Source: Vibrio tasmaniensis 1F-187 (GTDB taxonomy: Bacteria; Pseudomonadota; Gammaproteobacteria; Enterobacterales; Vibrionaceae). From it: a stretch of 32,090 nt of DNA. Shown here piece by piece: positions 18,215-26,825 of this stretch; within the stretch, counting starts at the first letter, position 1, and every line of letters begins with the position of its first letter. Both the position numbers and the translations under genes were made by a program. The stretch covers positions 1-32,090 of the forward strand of contig NZ_AJZM02000434.1 in assembly GCF_000272405.2 (NCBI RefSeq). The letters are read 5' to 3'. A model generated the notes under the pieces. The model was not told the DNA's origin, ran no database searches, and saw nothing but the letters and a program-made list of their open reading frames with translations.

Positions 18215-18703
18215 ATGAACGTAACCTTATTAGCAATTGCTGGTGGAATTATCATTCTCGGCTTGGGCTCTTACGCAGGTTACCTTCTACTTCAAGTGAA
18301 GAAGCAGACGGAGTTGCAAAAGCAGCATCAAGCACTTGCCATTGAAAAACGTAACGCGACGATTTACGAAAACGTAAATACTTTGTGCTTAGCGGGTATT
18401 CAAGGCCAGTGTGACTTACCTGAGATCAGTATCCGAGTGTGTATCATTATGGATAACGTTCAGGGTGATGAGCGTGTCGATTTTGATTCTGAGTATCCTG
18501 CTCTTTCTGAGCTGTACCATATCGTAAAAGATATGGCTCGCGGAGATGCAAGACAGGAACTGACGAAGAAAGATCGCATGCAGCAGAATCTCACGCGCCA
18601 TAAGGCAGAGACTCGCTTGAATGATGCGGTCATCGAAGATTTGAAAAGGTTGCAGGAGAAGGTTGAGCCTCTCAACAACCAAATCAACATTCAGATGATC
18701 TAG
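18215..18703 (+). CDS. DUF2489 family membrane-anchored protein
   Basis: A 162-residue protein with one N-terminal transmembrane helix (about residues 4-26, LLAIAGGIIILGLGSYAGYLLL) and a cytoplasmic helical, charged domain. Two cysteines lie close together (Cys60 and Cys67, CLAGIQGQC) and one more at about 77 (VCIIMD). The pattern fits the gamma-proteobacterial DUF2489 family found between yihI and hemN. I know of no assigned function. It starts 6 nt after yihI with no strong ribosome-binding site, suggesting coupled translation. Confidence 0.75.
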   Translation: MNVTLLAIAGGIIILGLGSYAGYLLLQVKKQTELQKQHQALAIEKRNATIYENVNTLCLAGIQGQCDLPEISIRVCIIMDNVQGDERVDFDSEYPALSELYHIVKDMARGDARQELTKKDRMQQNLTRHKAETRLNDAVIEDLKRLQEKVEPLNNQINIQMI

Positions 18704-18744
18704 TCACTAAGACTATTTAATATAGAGGCTTGTTGAACACTCCA

Positions 18745-18875
18745 TTTTTAAGACGTGCTGCTTTTAATACCTATGCCTTTAAGACTTTTCATCTTAAATG
18801 CATCTTGTTTTTAAGTCGCCTTGTCTTTTAATAGACGATGTTAAATGAGCCTTCTTACCTTTTGCGTCTCGTTAA
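18745..18875 (+). repeat. About 16-bp periodic TTTAA motif in the hemN upstream region
   Basis: TTAA cores occur at 18748, 18764, 18779, 18794, 18811, 18828, 18841 and 18872. Spacings are 16, 15, 15, 17, 17, 13 and 31. They usually follow pyrimidines and continue into AGAC, ATAC or ATG. No translated frame or strong hairpin explains this. The 347-bp gap before hemN otherwise holds an ACGACC/GGTCGT hairpin (18946-18962) and the candidate FNR site. Confidence 0.5.
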
Positions 18876-18885
18876 TCCCGACGCT

Positions 18886-18899
18886 TTGTTAGTGATCAA
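18886..18899. promoter_or_regulatory. Candidate FNR site upstream of hemN
   Basis: TTGTTAGTGATCAA matches the FNR consensus TTGAT-N4-ATCAA at nine of ten positions. HemN works without oxygen and is FNR-controlled in several bacteria, so the placement is sensible. It is a single short match, 150 bp from the start codon, and no matching promoter is clear. Confidence 0.35.
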
Positions 18900-19050
18900 G
18901 CTAGCAGTTCTGAGTTTTTGTCTGAAAAATTGATTTTGTCTTGGAACGACCTTACTGGTCGTGTGGCAAAATAACCCGTCTATATTTTAATGTATGTAAA
19001 ATGATTTGAGAGACCTTAGGTTCTCGCGGATCTAAATTGGAATTACCGCT

Positions 19051-20442
19051 ATGTCGAGCAAGCCAGTAACAACGAATCAGCAAATCGTTTGGGATCAAGA
19101 GATCTTAAACAAGTACAACTATTCGGGACCTCGTTACACTTCATATCCAACAGCGTTGGAGTTTCATGAAGCGTTTACCGTCGCTGATTACGACATGGCG
19201 TGTACTCAGTACCCTGAGCGTCCACTCTCTCTTTACGTGCATATCCCGTTCTGCCATAAGCTTTGTTACTACTGTGGTTGTAATAAAGTCATTACTCGTC
19301 ACTCGCATAAAGCGGATGAGTACTTGGATGTGATTGAACATGAAATCCGCCAGCGCGCCTCTTTATTGAATGGCCGTAAAGTGACTCAACTGCACTTCGG
19401 TGGCGGTACACCAACGTTCTTGACCAAAACACAAATCACTCGTTTGATGGGCATTTTGCGTGAAGAGTTTAACTTCACCGCTGACGCTGAAATCAGTATT
19501 GAAGTTGACCCGCGTGAGATTGAGCTAGACGTACTTGACCACCTTCGAAATGAAGGCTTCAACCGCCTGAGCATTGGCGTGCAAGACTTCAATAAAGAAG
19601 TACAGAAGCTGGTTAACCGTGAGCAAGATGAAGAGTTCATTATTGCAATGGTTCAACGTGCGACAGAGCTAGGCTTCCGTTCAACTAACCTGGATTTGAT
19701 CTACGGCCTACCAAAGCAGACTCAAGCTTTGTTCGCTGAAACATTGAAGCAAGTGTTAGAAATGAAGCCGGGCCGTTTATCTGTATTTAACTACGCACAC
19801 ATGCCGCAACTGTTTGCTGCGCAGCGTAAGATAAAAGATGAAGACCTACCTGAAGCTAAAGAGAAGATGGCTATCTTACAAGATACTATCGAGACGCTAA
19901 CCGGGGCGGGTTATCAGTTCATAGGTATGGATCACTTCGCATTACCTGAAGATGAGCTAGCCGTAGCACAACGTGAAGGTATTCTACATCGTAACTTCCA
20001 AGGCTACACGACCCAAGGTGAAGCTGACTTAATTGGTTTCGGTGTTTCTGCTATCTCAATGGTTGGTGATGCTTACGCACAAAATCAGAAAGAGCTGAAG
20101 AAGTACTACGCTCAGGTGAATGACCTGCGTCATGCACTTTGGAAAGGAGTTGCTCTAGACAGTGACGACCTTCTACGTCGTGAAGTGATCAAGCAGCTGA
20201 TTTGTAACTTCAAGCTTGATAAAACAATGATCGAATCTGAGTTCTCGGTTAACTTTAATCGCTACTTCAAAGAAGATTTAGAGCTTCTACAAACCTTTAT
20301 CAACGATGAGTTGGTTGAAGTCGATGATAAAGAAATACGCGTAACTTTGCGTGGCCGTTTGCTGATCCGTAACATCTGTATGTGTTTTGATAAATACCTA
20401 CGTGCCAAGGCTCGCCAACAGCAATTCTCTCGCGTCATCTAA
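19051..20442 (+). CDS. hemN: Oxygen-independent coproporphyrinogen III oxidase
   Basis: A radical-SAM enzyme that oxidatively decarboxylates coproporphyrinogen III to protoporphyrinogen IX without oxygen. At 463 residues it is close to the E. coli protein. The iron-sulfur motif CHKLCYYCGC gives Cys68, Cys72 and Cys75, with the characteristic extra Cys77. SAM-binding HFGGGTPTFL lies at about 115-124. SIGVQDFNKEVQKLVNR, YGLPKQT and GMDHFALP are HemN-specific and separate it from the HemW paralogue. It completes with hemB a second haem-synthesis gene in this window, but it is independently transcribed and ends at a bidirectional terminator. Confidence 0.97.
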   Translation: MSSKPVTTNQQIVWDQEILNKYNYSGPRYTSYPTALEFHEAFTVADYDMACTQYPERPLSLYVHIPFCHKLCYYCGCNKVITRHSHKADEYLDVIEHEIRQRASLLNGRKVTQLHFGGGTPTFLTKTQITRLMGILREEFNFTADAEISIEVDPREIELDVLDHLRNEGFNRLSIGVQDFNKEVQKLVNREQDEEFIIAMVQRATELGFRSTNLDLIYGLPKQTQALFAETLKQVLEMKPGRLSVFNYAHMPQLFAAQRKIKDEDLPEAKEKMAILQDTIETLTGAGYQFIGMDHFALPEDELAVAQREGILHRNFQGYTTQGEADLIGFGVSAISMVGDAYAQNQKELKKYYAQVNDLRHALWKGVALDSDDLLRREVIKQLICNFKLDKTMIESEFSVNFNRYFKEDLELLQTFINDELVEVDDKEIRVTLRGRLLIRNICMCFDKYLRAKARQQQFSRVI

Positions 20443-20470
20443 TAACTCGATAGAGAATAGAAACATAAAA

Positions 20471-20497
20471 AATGCCAGCATCATGCTGGCATTTTTG
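20471..20497. terminator. Bidirectional terminator, hemN / GGDEF-EAL gene
   Basis: AATGCCAGCA (20471-20480) and TGCTGGCATT (20484-20493) form a perfect 10-bp stem around TCA. A runs lie on the left and T runs on the right, so it can serve both convergent genes. Confidence 0.93.
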
Positions 20498-20525
20498 TAT
20501 CTGACTCATTCGGTTTCTGCCTGAT

Positions 20526-23141
20526 TTAGGCGAGGCTCTCTTTGGTGCCCTGTTTGGCCTCTGCGTTTTGTTCGGCTTTGTTATTCGTTTTAAACTTGGC
20601 ATTTAGCTTACTGCCGAGGTCGGTAGGCCATTGGTCAAACGGAACCGGACGGCTGTATAAGAAACCTTGAGCTAATGGGCATTGAAGCTGCTTGAGTAGT
20701 TCAGCTTGTTGTTGTGTTTCAACGCCTTCTGCCACCAAACTCACTTTGAAACCCTTGGTAATGTTGACGATGGCCGCGACGATGGAGCTGTCTAGGTTCT
20801 CTTTTTCCAATTTACTGACGAAGCTGCGATCGATCTTTAAGCAATCAAATGGCAGTTTGTGTAAGTAAGCCAGTGACGAATAGCCGGTACCAAAGTCATC
20901 AATTGCAATCGAGATACCTAGTGCTTTTAGCGTCAGCATATTATCGATGATGGTTTGGTCATTGTCGACGATGCGTGATTCAGTGATCTCTAGCGTCAGG
21001 TTTTGGGCTGGTAATTTGGTGTCACTCAGCGTGGTTTTAACCAATTCAATGAATCCGCTTTCACTCAGTTGGTCGACAGATAAGTTAACGTGAATAGAGA
21101 AGTCTTTATTCCATTTTCCAGATTCAATCGCAATTGCGGTATCTCGACATGACTTGTGCAAAATCTGCTTACCAATGTCGTAGATCAATCCTGTTTCTTC
21201 TGCTAAAGGAATGAACTCCAAAGGTGAGATTATACCCTCGTCCGTTACCCAGCGAGCCAAAGCCTCGGCACCTATGGTAGCTCCGGATTCCAGGTCGATT
21301 ATAGGCTGATAGAAGGGCTCGAACTGCTGAAGCTCAATTGCCTTGTTAAGACGTGCCAGCATCTTGGTACGATATCTCGATGCTTTGCCCATTTCTGGGT
21401 TGTAAATACTGACACTGGTTTTGTCTTGCTTTGCGTTGCTCAAGGCTATACTGCTGTTGCGTAGCAGCAGTGTAATGTCGTTGACGTTCGAGACATTCAC
21501 TACACCCATTGATACTTTGATCACCACGCTTTCTGATTCCATGGCAAATGGGGAGGTAAAGGTTCGAAGCAAGCGGCTCGTCAGTAGCTGGACGTCATCT
21601 ATTTGATTGATGTTAGGAGCGTAAATCGCAAATTCATCCCCGCCAGTTCGAGCTAACAGGAAGTTCGATGGCAGCGTACCTCTTAAACGAGCAGCCGCAA
21701 TGATAAGCAGTTGGTCACCATTGTAATGGCCGAGGCTATCATTAATATCTCGAAAGCGGTCAATACCAATTAAGTAAAGTGTACCTTTTTCGTTTTCAGG
21801 GTTTTTCTTGGCTGTATCAATAAAGCCTTCACGACTATACAGTTTAGTTAATGAGTCATAGGTAAGTTGAGCCTGTAACGCCTGAAAAGAAGCCTTTAAA
21901 TTGTTGGTCATTTCATTAAATGACGCAGTTAACATGCTAATTTCATAGATATTGCCCGTTTTTGGCATGCTCGTATCCCAGTCACCTTTGGCGAGGCGCT
22001 TTGCTGCCCCTGCTGTTGAAGTGATGGGTTGAGTTACGCGATTAAAGGCAATTAATCCAGCGATAATACCAATGCAACTGAGCGTTAGACCGAGTAACCA
22101 GCTGTTTCTTTGGTTTTTTGGTAATTCACCAAGTAGGCTACTTTCTGGGATCGACATACCAATAATCCAAGTGATGCCGTACTCATCTTCATAAGGGGTA
22201 AGTTGATTGAAATATCGTTCGTTATCTAAATTAAAACTAAAGCGCTGCACATTTAAATCATCGATTAGATGAAACTTATCTACATAACGGGCACTTTCAC
22301 GTATTACCGCGTTAGCACTCTCTGTTGCTAACAAGCGCTGGCCTTTGTCTGTTTGTCCTGTTCCCCAAGAGACCACGCTGCCTCCGCCCGAATGAGCGAC
22401 TAAGCGCTGTTGCTTATCAATAATATAAACAGAAGCATCTGTTTCATCTTTTAGTTCTTTGAGAAATGCATTAAAAGTGTTGATCTTGATATCGCTGGCA
22501 AGGACACCTTTGAGCTCGTTATCACTATAGATAGGAGCAAGAGCCGATAAAGTGATCTCTTGTCGTTCATCTGCATTGGCATAAATTGATGACCATAATG
22601 CCTTGTTCTGTGCTACGACAGGTGTGTACCAAGGGCGAACTCTTGGGTCGTAAGCTGAAATCACGGTTCGAATGTCTTCGCTAATCGTGTGGCCACGATA
22701 AATGACCAGCTGGCCTTGGGTTCGGTCATCTCGGGCCATCAAAGTGTAGCCGTTGTTAACTTCTTTTCGAAAACCGACGTAGCTACCGTCTGCAGAGCCA
22801 AAACTAATCACATCTAGTTGGGGAACAGCTTGGAAATGACGAGAAAATTTATAAAGGATGTAGTCTTGAACCTGACTAAGATCTCCCTCTTTATAAAGGT
22901 TGTGATAACCGATGTTATGACTTAGTGAAAGGTTAGCGTGAAATGGCTTTTCTAAAAAATCGGCAAGGCTTTGATGAACGTTATCAGTGAGTGATGTTAG
23001 TTGGCGCGCACTAATATCACTCACCATCTCCTTGTAGCTTTGCTTTTGAGTGAAAATCATTACGCCCATAGTGAAGAGAAATATCATCACGAATGGCAGA
23101 ACCACTGCGGTTCTCAAGGTAATTTGTGTTTTCAAAGACAT
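20526..23141 (-). CDS. Membrane sensor with dCACHE, HAMP, GGDEF and EAL domains
   Basis: An 871-residue inner-membrane protein for cyclic-di-GMP turnover. TM1 spans about residues 12-30. A periplasmic double-CACHE sensor covers roughly 35-340, with DPRVRPWYTPV at 165-175 and GVLASDI at 212-218. TM2 is about 347-366 and a HAMP region about 367-420. The GGDEF domain lies at about 427-585, with the intact motif GGDEF at 500-504 and IDRFRDINDSLGHYNGD upstream. The EAL domain is about 600-845, with EAL at 626-628, LEITESR, IDDFGTGYSSL and AEGVET all present. Both catalytic sites look intact, so it may be bifunctional, switched by an extracytoplasmic ligand. The ligand is unknown; amino acids or other small metabolites are usual for dCACHE. 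It is transcribed alone, downstream of glnG. Confidence 0.9.
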   Translation of the reverse strand: MSLKTQITLRTAVVLPFVMIFLFTMGVMIFTQKQSYKEMVSDISARQLTSLTDNVHQSLADFLEKPFHANLSLSHNIGYHNLYKEGDLSQVQDYILYKFSRHFQAVPQLDVISFGSADGSYVGFRKEVNNGYTLMARDDRTQGQLVIYRGHTISEDIRTVISAYDPRVRPWYTPVVAQNKALWSSIYANADERQEITLSALAPIYSDNELKGVLASDIKINTFNAFLKELKDETDASVYIIDKQQRLVAHSGGGSVVSWGTGQTDKGQRLLATESANAVIRESARYVDKFHLIDDLNVQRFSFNLDNERYFNQLTPYEDEYGITWIIGMSIPESSLLGELPKNQRNSWLLGLTLSCIGIIAGLIAFNRVTQPITSTAGAAKRLAKGDWDTSMPKTGNIYEISMLTASFNEMTNNLKASFQALQAQLTYDSLTKLYSREGFIDTAKKNPENEKGTLYLIGIDRFRDINDSLGHYNGDQLLIIAAARLRGTLPSNFLLARTGGDEFAIYAPNINQIDDVQLLTSRLLRTFTSPFAMESESVVIKVSMGVVNVSNVNDITLLLRNSSIALSNAKQDKTSVSIYNPEMGKASRYRTKMLARLNKAIELQQFEPFYQPIIDLESGATIGAEALARWVTDEGIISPLEFIPLAEETGLIYDIGKQILHKSCRDTAIAIESGKWNKDFSIHVNLSVDQLSESGFIELVKTTLSDTKLPAQNLTLEITESRIVDNDQTIIDNMLTLKALGISIAIDDFGTGYSSLAYLHKLPFDCLKIDRSFVSKLEKENLDSSIVAAIVNITKGFKVSLVAEGVETQQQAELLKQLQCPLAQGFLYSRPVPFDQWPTDLGSKLNAKFKTNNKAEQNAEAKQGTKESLA

Positions 23142-23249
23142 CTTTAGCTACAGTTTGGATAGATAGTGTACTGTAATTGTACCGATACTATTCAAAGCAA
23201 GCGACACTTTTTTAGCTTTAAAAAATATGTATCTAAAGGCATATATAGA

Positions 23250-24653
23250 TCAGTACAACTCTTTGAGTTTACGAGTCAGGGTGTTTCTTCCCCATCCTAA
23301 AACTTTCGCTGCATCTTGTTTATGGCCATTAGTATGGTTGAGTGCGGCCTCTAATAATATACGTTCAAACTCGGGTAGAGCATAAGTCAGCAGCTCTTTT
23401 TCGCCGGAATCAAGCGCACTCTTGGCCCAATTAGCCAGCAGTTGTTGCCAATTACCATCAGTACCTTCGCTGATCACTACCTTATCTTCCAACAACTCAG
23501 GAGGTAGATCCGAAGGAAGTATTTCACTACCACTTGCCATTACTGTTAACCAACGGCAAATGTTCTCAAGCTGACGTACGTTACCCGGCCAATTGAGCTG
23601 ATTGAGCTTCAGAATGGTCTCTGGGTGTAGTGTCTTCACTTCTACGCCAAGCTCTTCAGCGGCTGATGCTAGGAAGTGGTGAGTCAGCTTTTCAATGTCC
23701 TGTTTACGTTCGCGCAGTGCCGGAATATGGATTCGGATAACGTTGAGTCGATGGAAAAGGTCTTCACGGAAACCACCGTCATGTACTAAGCGCTCAAGAT
23801 CTTGGTGGGTTGCGGCAACGATACGAACATCGACCTTAACCGCAGAATGTCCACCTACGCGATAAAACTGGCCATCAGACAGCACGCGCAGTAGTCGAGT
23901 CTGAATATCGAGTGGCATATCACCGATCTCATCCAAAAACAGCGTTCCGCCGTTGGCTTGTTCAAAACGCCCTTGGCGAACACTGTTGGCTCCGGTAAAC
24001 GCGCCTTTCTCATGGCCAAACAGCTCTGATTCAATGAGATCTTTGGGAATGGCTGCCATGTTCAGGGCGATAAAGGGTTTTTTCGCTCTTGGGCTGTGAC
24101 GATGTAAGGCGTGTGCGACTAGTTCTTTACCTGTACCTGATTCACCATTGATTAGCACGGAAATGGATGACCGAGACAAACGACCAATGGCGCGGAAGAC
24201 TTCCTGCATCGCAGGCGCTTCGCCAATGATTTCTGGCGCGTTGGTGTCTTCGGCTACTTCGCTGGCTTGTTCTCGCTTTTGCTCTTGGCCGTGGGCGATT
24301 GCTCGCTCTACTAAAGTCAGTGTCTCATCGATATCAAACGGCTTAGGCAGATACTCAAAAGCGCCTTTTTGATAGGCATTGACCGCCGCATCAAGGTCTG
24401 AGTGCGCGGTCATAATGATCACTGGCAGGTCGGGAGAGCGTAGATGAACCTGATGCAAAAGCTCAATACCGTCAATGCCGGGCATGCGAATATCAGATAC
24501 CAATACATCTGGCGTCTCGCGCTCAAGAGCAAGTAATACGCTCTCTGCATCAGCAAATGTTTCACACTTTATATCCGCAGATGAAAGTGTTTTCTCTACT
24601 ACCCAGCGGATAGAGCTGTCGTCATCGACGACCCAAACGTATCCCTTACTCAT
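23250..24653 (-). CDS. glnG: Nitrogen regulator NtrC (NR(I))
   Basis: The response regulator and sigma-54 activator for nitrogen-limitation genes, including glnA. At 467 residues it matches the E. coli length. The receiver domain has the acidic pocket DDD (10-12) and phospho-acceptor Asp54 ([10 protein letters not shown]). The AAA+ domain (about 140-375) has Walker A GESGTGKE and the sigma-54-contact loop GAFTGA, with [10 protein letters not shown] before it. The C-terminal Fis-like helix-turn-helix is [22 protein letters not shown]. It lies 110 nt downstream of its kinase gene glnL on the same strand. GlnL phosphorylates it when glutamine is low. The spacing allows some independent expression. 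Confidence 0.97.
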   Translation of the reverse strand: MSKGYVWVVDDDSSIRWVVEKTLSSADIKCETFADAESVLLALERETPDVLVSDIRMPGIDGIELLHQVHLRSPDLPVIIMTAHSDLDAAVNAYQKGAFEYLPKPFDIDETLTLVERAIAHGQEQKREQASEVAEDTNAPEIIGEAPAMQEVFRAIGRLSRSSISVLINGESGTGKELVAHALHRHSPRAKKPFIALNMAAIPKDLIESELFGHEKGAFTGANSVRQGRFEQANGGTLFLDEIGDMPLDIQTRLLRVLSDGQFYRVGGHSAVKVDVRIVAATHQDLERLVHDGGFREDLFHRLNVIRIHIPALRERKQDIEKLTHHFLASAAEELGVEVKTLHPETILKLNQLNWPGNVRQLENICRWLTVMASGSEILPSDLPPELLEDKVVISEGTDGNWQQLLANWAKSALDSGEKELLTYALPEFERILLEAALNHTNGHKQDAAKVLGWGRNTLTRKLKELY

Positions 24654-24763
24654 AATTCAATTCCTTTGCAGCCAAATCTATTGTGATAATCATTGTTGTT
24701 TTTATTGTTCGGTATTCAGTGTTGCCAATGAAACGTTGTTTCCAGTGGGAGACACAGCTTTGC

Positions 24764-25840
24764 TTATATCGGCAAATAAATCGTGAATGTGGTGTTGCCC
24801 GGCCAGCTTTCAACATCAATTTTCCCATTGTGTTGATCGATCAGGTTTTGAGATATCGATAGCCCTAGCCCTGTGCCTCCTTCTCGTCCGCTGACCATTG
24901 GGTAAAACAGGGTGTCTTTCAATTCATCGGGGATACCCGGGCCGTTGTCGCAGATCTCAATGCGAGCGGCGAGTTTGTGTCGCTGACCATGAATGTTTGC
25001 TTGATGCACCGTTCTGGTGCGAATGGTGATTTTTCCTGATTCTTGAGCTTTCAGAATCTGAGCTGCGTTGCTCACTATATTGAGCATGGCTTGTTCTACC
25101 TGTGCTGAATCCATCAAGATGTCCGGTAGGCTCGGGTCGTAGTCTCGTTCGATGACGAGTGTTGAACCTGATTCTAGCTCGACGAGTTGCCTTACTTTTT
25201 CAAGTATTTGGTGAAGGTTCTCTTCCGATTTGGTCCCCGGTTTCTGTGGGCCAAGCAGGCGATCGACCAAAGCTCTCAGGCGGTCGGCTTGTTCAATAAT
25301 GATCTGCGTATATTCATTAAGGGACTGATCAGGGAGCATTTTACCAAGTAGCTGCGCGGCTCCTCTTAATCCGCCCAATGGATTCTTAATCTCATGGGCT
25401 AATCCGCGTACCAATAGTTTAGCCGCTTGTTGTTGTGCGTGTTGGTTGAGCTCTTGGCTGAGGCGTCTTTGTTGGTCTATCTTGCGCATCTCAACCAATA
25501 ACAGCGTTTCTCGCTGCCAAGATATTGGGCTCACTGTTACCTCAAGCATTAGTGGGCGGTTATCAACCACAAAAGTAACGTCACTGTCGGTAATGCTTTG
25601 GCCACTTTGTAGCGGTTGAGTCAACAGCGCTAAATCCAGTGAGGCGTGCTGGATAAGTTGGCTCAGAGGGTGATCAACGATACGTCGTGCACTTTGCGAA
25701 AAGAGTTGTTCAGCCGCCGGGTTGGCATATCGGACATACAGTTGCTCATCGAGCATCAATGTTGAGGTCACCATATTGTCGAGAATGGCGCTGGAAAGAT
25801 GATGTGTATCTATGCTGTCGCTTTTGGCTGATCGATTCAC
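24764..25840 (-). CDS. glnL: Nitrogen sensor kinase NtrB (NR(II))
   Basis: A 358-residue cytoplasmic histidine kinase/phosphatase that controls NtrC and is itself controlled by the PII protein. A PAS domain spans about residues 12-115. The dimerisation/phosphotransfer domain has LVRGLAHEIKNPLGGLRGA, with the phospho-acceptor His149. The HATPase domain has NIVSNAAQI (N box), EICDNGPGIP (G1) and GREGGTGLGLSIS (G2). These are the expected NtrB motifs. A near-perfect NtrC site lies just upstream of its start, at 25872-25888. It is separated from glnA by a DUF4124 gene rather than directly following it as in E. coli. Confidence 0.97.
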   Translation of the reverse strand: MNRSAKSDSIDTHHLSSAILDNMVTSTLMLDEQLYVRYANPAAEQLFSQSARRIVDHPLSQLIQHASLDLALLTQPLQSGQSITDSDVTFVVDNRPLMLEVTVSPISWQRETLLLVEMRKIDQQRRLSQELNQHAQQQAAKLLVRGLAHEIKNPLGGLRGAAQLLGKMLPDQSLNEYTQIIIEQADRLRALVDRLLGPQKPGTKSEENLHQILEKVRQLVELESGSTLVIERDYDPSLPDILMDSAQVEQAMLNIVSNAAQILKAQESGKITIRTRTVHQANIHGQRHKLAARIEICDNGPGIPDELKDTLFYPMVSGREGGTGLGLSISQNLIDQHNGKIDVESWPGNTTFTIYLPI

Positions 25841-25871
25841 TATTTCGTCCTTGAACTGGTGTTTTTCTCAC

Positions 25872-25888
25872 TGCACCAAATTGGTGCG
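25872..25888 (-). promoter_or_regulatory. NtrC-binding site upstream of glnL
   Basis: TGCACCAAATTGGTGCG matches the NtrC consensus TGCACCA-N3-TGGTGCA at 13 of 14 positions. It ends about 32 bp before the glnL start codon. In E. coli a site at the glnL promoter represses glnLG, and the same autoregulation is inferred here. Confidence 0.8.
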
Positions 25889-26008
25889 AAGCTAAGTTCA
25901 AGTATGGCGCATATCAACCAGAAGCTAAAGATAATTCATTAGAGTTGCTGAAAGGTGCTTCGATCAGGTGAAAAGTAGAGGTAATTTGGCCTCTTTTAAC
26001 ACATTGGC

Positions 26009-26578
26009 TTACTTGAGCGTCGCTCGATGTAAATACACGGTGACTGGACTAGTAGATGCAATAAGCTTGCCGCTTCTATGTGCTTGAATTGCAATGGTGT
26101 GAGTGCCTCGATCGATACCTTTCAATTCCCAGTTAGGTTGGGTTTGTGGAGCGCCATAACGACGACCATCGAGCGTCAGTTGCAACTGCTCTCCAATACC
26201 AAGCTTGCGGTTGAGTTTTATTTTTATTGGGATTAAGCCACGGTTGCTGCGGATGGTTTGATCATGAACTGGAGTCAGCATGCTGAGGGCTAACTGAGCG
26301 GGTACCTCTCGTTTCGTGTTATCTGTTTTTTTCTGAGCTTGAGCCGGTGTTGCCGTTTTACTTGTAGAGGGATCTGCAGCGTCAACAGGCGTTGAGGCCT
26401 CAAATTTAGGGGCTGGTGCGGAAGCTTGTACGTCAGGTAGGCGAAGAGCCTCCGCACCTTGATCGGTAGGGGTATCACTAAAGTGAAGCACACCATCCTC
26501 ATCTTCCCAGGTGTACACCGTTTGAGCAGAGCACGAGAATGCGACTGTTAATCCGATTAGGAACAGTATGTTTTTCAT
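26009..26578 (-). CDS. Exported DUF4124 domain protein
   Basis: A 189-residue secreted or periplasmic protein. Residues 1-18 are a signal peptide (ILFLIGLTVAFSCSA). The DUF4124 domain follows with the hallmark QTVYTWEDEDGVLHFSDTP at about 19-37. Next comes an Ala/Pro/Thr-rich low-complexity linker, roughly 50-95. The C-terminal beta-rich domain, about 100-185, contains LTLDGRRYGAP and GTHTIAIQAHRSG, which resemble an Ig-like fold. The function is not known. It sits between glnA and glnL, all on the minus strand, so it may share nitrogen control. The glnA terminator lies upstream of it, so it probably has its own promoter. Confidence 0.8.
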   Translation of the reverse strand: MKNILFLIGLTVAFSCSAQTVYTWEDEDGVLHFSDTPTDQGAEALRLPDVQASAPAPKFEASTPVDAADPSTSKTATPAQAQKKTDNTKREVPAQLALSMLTPVHDQTIRSNRGLIPIKIKLNRKLGIGEQLQLTLDGRRYGAPQTQPNWELKGIDRGTHTIAIQAHRSGKLIASTSPVTVYLHRATLK

Positions 26579-26723
26579 ATCGTTAGCCTCTTTCCACCGT
26601 TAGGTGTTTTCACGTTTCACGTTTGACGTTAGTTTTGTTATTGATTTTATTGTATTTATAGCAACAGCCTCTGAGGGCTTTTGTTTAAGATATGGTACGA
26701 GGAAGCAGGGGGAGGGAGAATAG

Positions 26724-26751
26724 AAAAAAGGCCCGCCTGCGAGGCGAGCCT
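26724..26751 (-). terminator. glnA rho-independent terminator
   Basis: On the minus strand, AGGCTCGCCT (26751-26742) pairs with AGGCGGGCCT (26738-26729) with one mismatch around a 3-nt loop. A T run follows (26728-26724). Confidence 0.88.
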
Positions 26752-26825
26752 AATATTTTTTAGTGCTTCTTACATGTTGCAATAGCTTTTACTGCAGTAA
26801 GAATTACATGCTAACCGACGGAGGA

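Noticed and set aside
26605..26635. Short direct repeats of CACGTT/ACGTT upstream of the DUF4124 gene
   Set aside because: Three 5-6 nt copies in A/T-rich DNA are too short to distinguish from chance.
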